Positions 58,382 through 64,000 of a DNA stretch of 64,000 nt are shown here, in pieces. The stretch's first letter is position 1. Every line of letters starts with the position of its first letter. Position numbers and translations under genes: made by a program. Source of the stretch: Amoebidium appalachense (taxonomy: Eukaryota > Ichthyosporea); contig CAVNZM010000008.1 of the NCBI GenBank assembly GCA_963693365.1, forward strand, positions 6,820,001-6,884,000, read 5' to 3'. The notes under the pieces were generated by a model. The model saw only the letters and a list, made by a program, of their open reading frames with translations. It was not told the DNA's origin and ran no database searches.

Positions 58382-58714
58382 AGGTTTTATTTGTGGAAAT
58401 TATTGACATAAATATTTTTCTGGGTAAACACGTAGGATGGGTGTCCGATATCAACAGGCTTTGTTTCATGTTTTAGCAGTTCGCGTTCGGCTGCCCGCAT
58501 ACGGGCACCTATTAGCCGATCAAAACATCAGATTCCACAGATCACTAGACCGAGTCTGATTGGCTCAGGATAAGATTTCACATAACACTAGATCGGTTTT
58601 GATTGGCTCAGTTCGGTAGCCGTAGGTATATAAGCACGACAGTTTTTAGCAGATCAGCAGGCAACAACACATCTTCTGTGTTTAGCACCTACAGCTTTAC
58701 AGCTATATTTTCTT
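58382..58714 (+). repeat. Left direct repeat (A1) of the Ngaro-like element, visible part
   Basis: Begins AGGTTTTATTTGTGG and is identical to 63668-64000 (offset 5286). The true right edge is unknown because the second copy is cut at the window end. Contains two ATTGGCTCA boxes and a TATA element, so it acts as promoter region. Confidence 0.93.
58627..58633 (+). promoter_or_regulatory. TATA box in the Ngaro-like left repeat
   Basis: TATATAA about 115 nt upstream of the gag-like ATG. The same sequence occurs at 63913-63919 in the right copy. Confidence 0.6.
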
Positions 58715-58748
58715 TTCACTCTCCCTATCTTTCCGTACGCCGGTCAGC

Positions 58749-59108
58749 ATGCCGCCGAAAAAGCGCCAGGCCTCAGCCACTGCCCCTGCCGCGGCACCCA
58801 AGCGCCTGACCCGCAGCGACCTCCGCCACAGGCTGACCAACGCTCCCGCGGACACCTACCCCAAGCCCGGCTGTGGTCTTGACGGCTTTAAGCCGCCCCA
58901 CAAGCCCGGCGGGGGTCAAACCCCTAACCGCCCTGGCCCGCAACCCGGCCCGGCAAAACCGGCCCGACCCGTGGATCTACCCGCGACGCACTGCAGGAAT
59001 TTCCACATTAACGGTCGGTCCTGCGCTAAGCAGCCCTGCCCCTTCTCCCACGTGTGCCCGCTCTGCTCTGGCACACACCCCCGCAAAGACTGCAAACACA
59101 ATGCCTAG
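58749..59108 (+). CDS. Gag-like zinc-finger protein (ORF1) of the Ngaro-like element
   Basis: 119 aa starting at an ATG just after the direct repeat. Basic N-terminus (MPPKKRQ), Pro/Gly-rich middle, and a C-terminal Cys/His array: NFHINGRSC, CPFSHVCPLC, THPRKDCKH. Such C-C-C-H plus knuckle arrays are typical of DIRS/Ngaro gag proteins that bind nucleic acid. The ORF is short for the group. An AATAAA at 59256-59261 lies between this ORF and ORF2. Confidence 0.75.
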   Translation: MPPKKRQASATAPAAAPKRLTRSDLRHRLTNAPADTYPKPGCGLDGFKPPHKPGGGQTPNRPGPQPGPAKPARPVDLPATHCRNFHINGRSCAKQPCPFSHVCPLCSGTHPRKDCKHNA

Positions 59109-59502
59109 TCTACGCGCACACCCACACACACAGCTAGAACATAGGGGTTAGGAGCTAGGACACACGAGTACAGGGAAACGGAGCTCGGGAGAACGGGCCC
59201 ATAGGGCTGAGTACAAAATTTCGCAGGCCAAACTACGGCGCCCGCGCGCGTCAAGAATAAATGTCCCTACACAAAGACGTTTATTCTGGCCACTGCACAT
59301 AATTTTACTCCCCCCCCCCCATCCCACGAGCCTCCCCCCCCCTTACACTCACCTAGCACTCCCTCCCCCCCCCTTCTTCTACCTCTGTGTCCGCCCACAC
59401 CCCCGCGTGCTCGGGCACATTCCCCTGCACAGGGCCCCGCTGCCCTCCCTGCCAACCTTCACTCGGGCCCAGCTGCCCTACCCTAACCCCCCCGGGGCCC
59501 TG

Positions 59503-59554
<52 letters not shown>

Positions 59555-60889
59555 CTGCCGGGATCTCCCCGAGGGTGCCCCACCCTTGCTAACCACCCCT
59601 TCCCCCGAGGCTCAGACCCGGAGGCCCGCCCGCTGCCCCAGCACCGCATTGACACCTCCCGCCTCCGGGAACTGCTGGCCTCCTACCCAGACCAATCATT
59701 CGCCGCACAACTCCTCCACGATGTCGAATTCGGTGTCGACATCGGCTATCGCGGGCCCTCCACCTCTCGGGTGGGCCCCAACCTACCCACCACCCCGGAG
59801 GCAGCTTCCGCTATCACGGCGGATATTGCCAAAGAAGTCGCCCTCGGCCACCTGCGCGGCCCCCTCTCCCCGGCCCAATTCTTTGACGAATTTCCCGTCC
59901 ACCGTTCCTCCCCCATCGGCGCCGTTACCAAGAAAGGGAACCCCCCCAAGTACCGTCGAATCCACCACCTCTCCTGGCCCCGGGGTAGCAGTGTCAATGA
60001 CAGCATCACCTACCCCGACGAACTTCAGTACATTCGCGCCCGGGACGTCACCCAGCTCATTCTCGACGCAGGCCCCGGCTGCTACATGGCCGTGGCAGAT
60101 GTGCAGGCTGCCTTCCGGCACATGCCCATCCGACCAGAAGACCATCACTTAATGGCATTCAAATGGTTGGGGCATTTTTACGTTGAAACCAGACTGCCCT
60201 TCGGCCTGAAATCTAGCCCAGCCATCTGGGAACGGATCGCGGCCATCCTACAGTGGCTGGCACACCAGCACGGTATTACCCTCATCCGCCACTACGTAGA
60301 CGACTGGATTATAGTCGCCCCCACACAAGAGCAGTGCCAACGTCACCTATCCACCTTCCTGCAACTCTGCCGAGAGCTGCACATTGCCATCTCCGAAGAC
60401 AAGATGCAGGGCCCGGCTACCCGTGTCGTCTTCATCGGTATCGAATTCGACTCCATCACCATGGAGGCACGAATCCCGGCTTCCAAGCTCTCGGACCTAC
60501 TCGACCTCACTTCCCACCCAAAGCCCACCATCACCATTCGGGACCTCCAGTCCCTCCTCGGCAAACTCACCTGGTGTGCCCAGCTGGTTCCCCCCGGGAG
60601 GGCCTTCTCCCAGCGCCTATGGGCCCTTCTCCGGACCCACCCACACCTTGCCGGCCACCACCACATACGACTGACTGCTGCCGCCCGGGCCGACATAGCT
60701 GAATGGCACCAGTTCCTCACATCATGGAATGGGGTGCACCTCATCACACCCCCCACATACACCACCCTGGCCACCGATGCTGCCGGATCGGTGGGTCTAG
60801 GAGGCCACTGGCTCGACCAATGGTTCTTCATGCCCTGGTCCCCCTCCACCCAAGCCCTCTATGCTCATGAGGGTAAACTCGGTTCTTCC

Positions 60890-61348
60890 TGTTGGAGTGC
60901 AGACTTACGCTCACTCCACAATATGTGTATGTTAGCTTTACAATTGGTTCCGTGTACACAGACACACGCTGACACTCGATCACCACATGCACATCTGCAT
61001 AGTTGAGGAATGTTGCCAATTGTGTTTTGACTGCAAACGATTGGTTCACTGGTCCCAGAGATCTCTAAATGAAAGTAACCAATCCGATTAGCGCCTGGCA
61101 TCCGGATTACATTCCAGACTGCTGCCCCACGGGTATATAAGCCACGGCTCTGCCAGGTGCAGAAATGGAGTTCAGTCATGGAGTTCAGTCATGGAGTTCA
61201 GTCATGGAGTAAAGACATGGAGTTCAGTCATGGAGTAAAGACATGGAGTTCAGTCATGGAGTTAACACACTGAAAGCAGTAAAAAAACGGGTCAGCGCCC
61301 AAGCGCGCCACGACGAGGGCCTAGTCACAGCGGACTCTACTTCCAACA
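60890..61348 (+). repeat. 5' LTR of the TRIM
   Basis: 459 bp. Has inverted CCAAT-type motifs, a TATATAA at 61134-61140, and downstream a 13-bp tandem array (ATGGAGTTCAGTC and variant ATGGAGTAAAGAC, about 7 copies, 61165-61260), probably in R/U5. Confidence 0.93.
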
Positions 61349-61363
61349 GGGTTATGGGCCCAG
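61349..61363 (+). promoter_or_regulatory. Primer-binding site, initiator tRNA-Met anticodon arm
   Basis: GGGTTATGGGCCCAG starts directly after the 5' LTR and is the exact complement of the animal initiator tRNA-Met anticodon stem-loop (CTGGGCCCATAACCC). This internal-tRNA priming is the half-tRNA type known from copia. Confidence 0.85.
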
Positions 61364-61647
61364 ACACGACACCGCGGCCTCTAACTTCACGTCCCCTACG
61401 ACGCCTTGAACGGAGGAGCCAGAAACCGACTTCTAGGCTGTACCCTACACCCGCGAGCGTATTTCCGTGAAGTAGAGACTTTCGCTTCCACAAACTCCAT
61501 CCGCAGCAGCCTGCGACATCAATGTGAACGTCAAGTATTCCACTTCATTGGCGGGGCACGCACCACAGTGGAATGCACACCCCGGTCTACCCTGCAAGCA
61601 GCCACACTCACTCTCTCTTCTCTAGTGGTGTGTACACTTCTCCAATT

Positions 61648-61656
61648 GGGTAGGGG
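61648..61656 (+). promoter_or_regulatory. Polypurine-like tract before the 3' LTR
   Basis: GGGTAGGGG directly precedes the TG of the 3' LTR; expected plus-strand primer position. One pyrimidine interrupts it. Confidence 0.6.
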
Positions 61657-62115
61657 TGTTGGAGTGCAGACTTACGCTCACTCCACAATATGTGTATGTT
61701 AGCTTTACAATTGGTTCCGTGTACACAGACACACGCTGACACTCGATCACCACATGCACATCTGCATAGTTGAGGAATGTTGCCAATTGTGTTTTGACTG
61801 CAAACGATTGGTTCACTGGTCCCAGAGATCTCTAAATGAAAGTAACCAATCCGATTAGCGCCTGGCATCCGGATTACATTCCAGACTGCTGCCCCACGGG
61901 TATATAAGCCACGGCTCTGCCAGGTGCAGAAATGGAGTTCAGTCATGGAGTTCAGTCATGGAGTTCAGTCATGGAGTAAAGACATGGAGTTCAGTCATGG
62001 AGTAAAGACATGGAGTTCAGTCATGGAGTTAACACACTGAAAGCAGTAAAAAAACGGGTCAGCGCCCAAGCGCGCCACGACGAGGGCCTAGTCACAGCGG
62101 ACTCTACTTCCAACA
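61657..62115 (+). repeat. 3' LTR of the TRIM
   Basis: 459 bp, same length as the 5' LTR and no difference found on reading. Confidence 0.93.
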
Positions 62116-62519
62116 CTTCCGTCATTGAACTCCTGGCCATCGCAGCCGCCGTGGCCCTCTGGGCCCCCTCCTGGTCCACCCACCATGTCCGTATTTTATG
62201 CGACAACACGGGTGCTGTGTCTGACCTACACTCCCGGTCTTCCCCCCACCCCGTGATGGCCAAACTTCTTCGGTTCATCACCCGCATGGAAATGCAATAC
62301 CAATTTACGTTACAGGCATCCTACCTACCAGGACCCCTCAACCATCTGGCCGATGCCATTTCTCGTAACCAACTTCCCCGGGCCCGACGACTCCGACCTT
62401 CCCTGCAACCGGAGCCCTGCCCCTTCCCCTCCTGGGTCCACGAGTTCCTATCCCTTCCCTTGGGCTAACCCCCCCCCCCCCCCCCCCCAGATCTCCCGTT
62501 CCGGAGCAACGCTGGCAGA

Positions 62520-63551
62520 TTGGCCCCCCACTTTGCTCCGGCCGAGCTGCTTCGAGCCACCACTACCCTGCAGGAATGCCAGGCCCTGAGTCTCAACCTC
62601 GACTCTCGGGCCTTTTACTCCCGGGTGCAGAAAGTGTTCATCGATTTCTGTGTGGCATCTCGGCTGCAATCCCCCTCCGGGTCCTCCCTCCCGGCCTCCC
62701 CACACACCGTGCAACTTTTTCTCGCCTGGTGTGCCCAACGAGGGGTACAGGCCTCTTCCTTAACCGGCTACAATTCGGCCATCACCAGGCTCCACCTCGA
62801 CATGGGCCTCCCTGCTCCCTACCCCCACGACAAGTCTCTGGCCTGGTTCCTACGGGGGGTGGGCAGATGGCAGCTTTCTCACAACATCCGACCCCGCTCA
62901 TCAACCAGGGAACCCCTCCTGCCCTCCCACCTCAGCCTACTTCATGGCCAGTGCCCCACAAAGGCCTCCTCGGCCAATCTCCGGCTATGGACAGCCCTCA
63001 TCGTCGGTTTCTGTGGTCTCCTCCGTTCAGGGGAATTTACCTCCAAGACCCTGACTTCTTTCAACCCGTCCCGTCACGTTAAACGGAAAGACGTGACCTT
63101 CACCTACACCCCCACCGGTACTTTGTCACATGCCACCCTCCACCTGCCAACCTCTAAGACGGATGTACAGGCCCGAGGTGTCAACGTCACTCTAGCTGCC
63201 CTGCCCCTCACCCATTTCTCCCCAGCCCATCTCCTCCGGCAGTTCCTGCATACAACGTCCGGTCAACCCGACGACCCCCTCTTCAGTCTCGGTGGCATCC
63301 CCTACACCAAGAGTGCTTTCTCTGCCGACTTCCGTGCCCTCCTCTCCCGGGCAGGCCTCTCACCCTCCCGGTTTGCCGGACACAGCCTCCGCATCGGGGG
63401 GGCCACAGCACTGGCTGAGGCCGGGGTCGACGACTCCCGGATCAAACAACTCGGCAGGTGGTCCTCCGACTGTTTCCTGATCTATACACGACTTCGTCCG
63501 GCCTCCATTGCTGCCACTACCACACGTGTATTCGCCTCTATTCTTAAGTGA
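62520..63551 (+). CDS. Tyrosine recombinase of the Ngaro-like element
   Basis: Integrates the DNA copy in place of a DDE integrase. The lambda-integrase-type active site is visible: first Arg in GLLRSGE, HxxR in GHSLRIGGAT, Trp in IKQLGRWSSD, Tyr in FLIYTRL. The N-terminal part (VFIDFC, VQLFLAW, LTGYNSAITRLH) is the SAM-like core-binding domain. The frame is the same as RNase H upstream and separated by a single TAA (62466-62468) and a C20 tract, with no ATG near the start (TTG at 62520). Expression by readthrough, frameshift on the C-run or internal initiation is possible. Confidence 0.9.
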   Translation: MAPHFAPAELLRATTTLQECQALSLNLDSRAFYSRVQKVFIDFCVASRLQSPSGSSLPASPHTVQLFLAWCAQRGVQASSLTGYNSAITRLHLDMGLPAPYPHDKSLAWFLRGVGRWQLSHNIRPRSSTREPLLPSHLSLLHGQCPTKASSANLRLWTALIVGFCGLLRSGEFTSKTLTSFNPSRHVKRKDVTFTYTPTGTLSHATLHLPTSKTDVQARGVNVTLAALPLTHFSPAHLLRQFLHTTSGQPDDPLFSLGGIPYTKSAFSADFRALLSRAGLSPSRFAGHSLRIGGATALAEAGVDDSRIKQLGRWSSDCFLIYTRLRPASIAATTTRVFASILK

Positions 63552-63667
63552 AACCTTTGGAGCAAGCATGCTGCTCTCGTGCCGTGGTTTACAACCATTG
63601 CAGGTTCACTTTCGTCCAAGGGGATGTCCCCCTAGAGGCAACACACGTCCCGGAGTAGTTTTCATAG

Positions 63668-64000
63668 AGGTTTTATTTGTGGAAATTATTGACATAAATA
63701 TTTTTCTGGGTAAACACGTAGGATGGGTGTCCGATATCAACAGGCTTTGTTTCATGTTTTAGCAGTTCGCGTTCGGCTGCCCGCATACGGGCACCTATTA
63801 GCCGATCAAAACATCAGATTCCACAGATCACTAGACCGAGTCTGATTGGCTCAGGATAAGATTTCACATAACACTAGATCGGTTTTGATTGGCTCAGTTC
63901 GGTAGCCGTAGGTATATAAGCACGACAGTTTTTAGCAGATCAGCAGGCAACAACACATCTTCTGTGTTTAGCACCTACAGCTTTACAGCTATATTTTCTT
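63668..64000 (+). repeat. Second direct repeat (A2) of the Ngaro-like element, cut by window end
   Basis: Identical to 58382-58714 over all visible bases. The ~115 bp between the recombinase stop and this repeat would be the B1 segment of a split-repeat end. Confidence 0.92.

Larger units (their letters stand above)
60890..62115 (+). mobile_element. Non-autonomous copia-type LTR element (TRIM), 1,226 bp
   Basis: Two 459-bp LTRs with TGTTGGA...TTCCAACA ends flank a 308-bp interior without ORFs. Perfect 5-bp target duplication CTTCC at 60885-60889 and 62116-62120. The primer site matches the initiator tRNA-Met anticodon arm, as in Drosophila copia. LTRs appear identical, so insertion was recent. 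Proteins must be supplied in trans by an autonomous copia-like element not in this window. Confidence 0.93.
59387..62468 (+). pseudogene. Reverse transcriptase-RNase H ORF, interrupted by an LTR element
   Basis: RT part 59387-60889: fingers (GHLRGPLSPAQFF, YRRIHHLS), palm DVQAAFRHMP, PFGLKSSPAIWE and catalytic YVDD (HYVDDWIIV). The RNase H first Asp (TLATDAAG) is before the break; the Glu (IELLAI), third Asp (LCDNTG) and last Asp (HLADAIS) follow at 62121-62465. The 1,226-bp insertion plus 5-bp duplication puts a premature stop at 61006. Frames on the two sides are compatible once the insertion is discounted, so the ORF was probably intact before. No ATG opens the RT frame near 59387 (GTG there), and a C46 tract codes poly-Pro near its start. 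TAA at 62466-62468 ends the frame. Confidence 0.85.
58382..64000 (+). mobile_element. Ngaro/DIRS-like tyrosine-recombinase retrotransposon (cut by window end)
   Basis: Order: direct repeat, gag-like ORF, RT, RNase H, tyrosine recombinase, about 115 bp, second copy of the direct repeat running into the window end. Direct (not inverted) repeats and no methyltransferase domain after RNase H favour Ngaro over DIRS1. The repeats are identical over all 333 visible bp, so the insertion is young. Ngaro elements normally end with a further split-repeat piece, which would lie outside the window. The element is broken by a nested LTR element. Confidence 0.85.

Noticed and set aside
61349-61363. A real tRNA-Met gene fragment
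   Set aside because: Only the 15-nt complement of the anticodon arm is present, placed exactly at the LTR end; no acceptor, D or T arms flank it.
58382-64000. Ordinary LTR (gypsy/copia) retrotransposon
   Set aside because: The element encodes a tyrosine recombinase rather than protease and DDE integrase, and its repeats lack TG...CA ends.

Overview
The window looks like nuclear DNA of an invertebrate animal, probably an early-branching one. It carries exons of animal-type genes (a BRSK/SAD kinase and a Mondo bHLH-zipper factor) split by many short-exon introns. Intron and intergenic DNA is saturated with poly(C)/poly(G) runs of about 15-50 nt, long (CA)n/(GT)n runs and minisatellites. A complete intron-containing pantothenate synthetase gene is unusual for an animal and is compatible with a basal marine invertebrate. 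The species cannot be named from sequence alone.

Layout. 1-2231: upstream DNA with no gene recognised. 2232-20025 (+): BRSK/SAD-type kinase; 19 exons with consistent phases give about 641 codons. 20026-22425: convergent intergenic DNA. 22426-28241 (-): cytochrome P450 with seven recognised exons, lacking its first exon and any recognisable I-helix exon. 28242-31110: intergenic. About 31111-44846 (-): Mondo (MLXIP/MLXIPL-like); 17 phase-consistent exons give 616 codons, with an unresolved 3' end. 44847-46715: divergent Mondo/panC promoter interval. 46716-54352 (+): pantothenate synthetase; 9 exons, 286 residues. 54353-57797: intergenic DNA and minisatellites. 57798-58001 (-): one Cys-rich secreted-type exon of an unknown gene. 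58382 to the window end: a young Ngaro/DIRS-like tyrosine-recombinase retrotransposon with identical direct repeats. Its RT-RNase H frame is interrupted by a 1,226-bp LTR element that has copia-type ends but no coding capacity (a TRIM).

The most unusual signals: (1) minisatellites sit on or immediately after 5' splice sites, and in three cases the repeat unit is a copy of the exon tail plus donor site, while sense-strand (CA)n runs abut many 3' splice sites; (2) the copia-type TRIM, with identical 459-bp LTRs, a 5-bp target duplication and a primer site matching the initiator-tRNA(Met) anticodon arm, sits inside a Ngaro-like element; (3) a BRSK kinase has Gln where the LKB1-phosphorylated T-loop Thr is expected; (4) E-boxes with carbohydrate-response-element spacing lie inside the Mondo gene; (5) a host-like pantothenate synthetase gene is present.

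The four cellular genes are not an operon. Kinase signalling (BRSK), nutrient-responsive transcription (Mondo), oxidation (P450) and coenzyme A precursor synthesis (panC) are simply neighbours.
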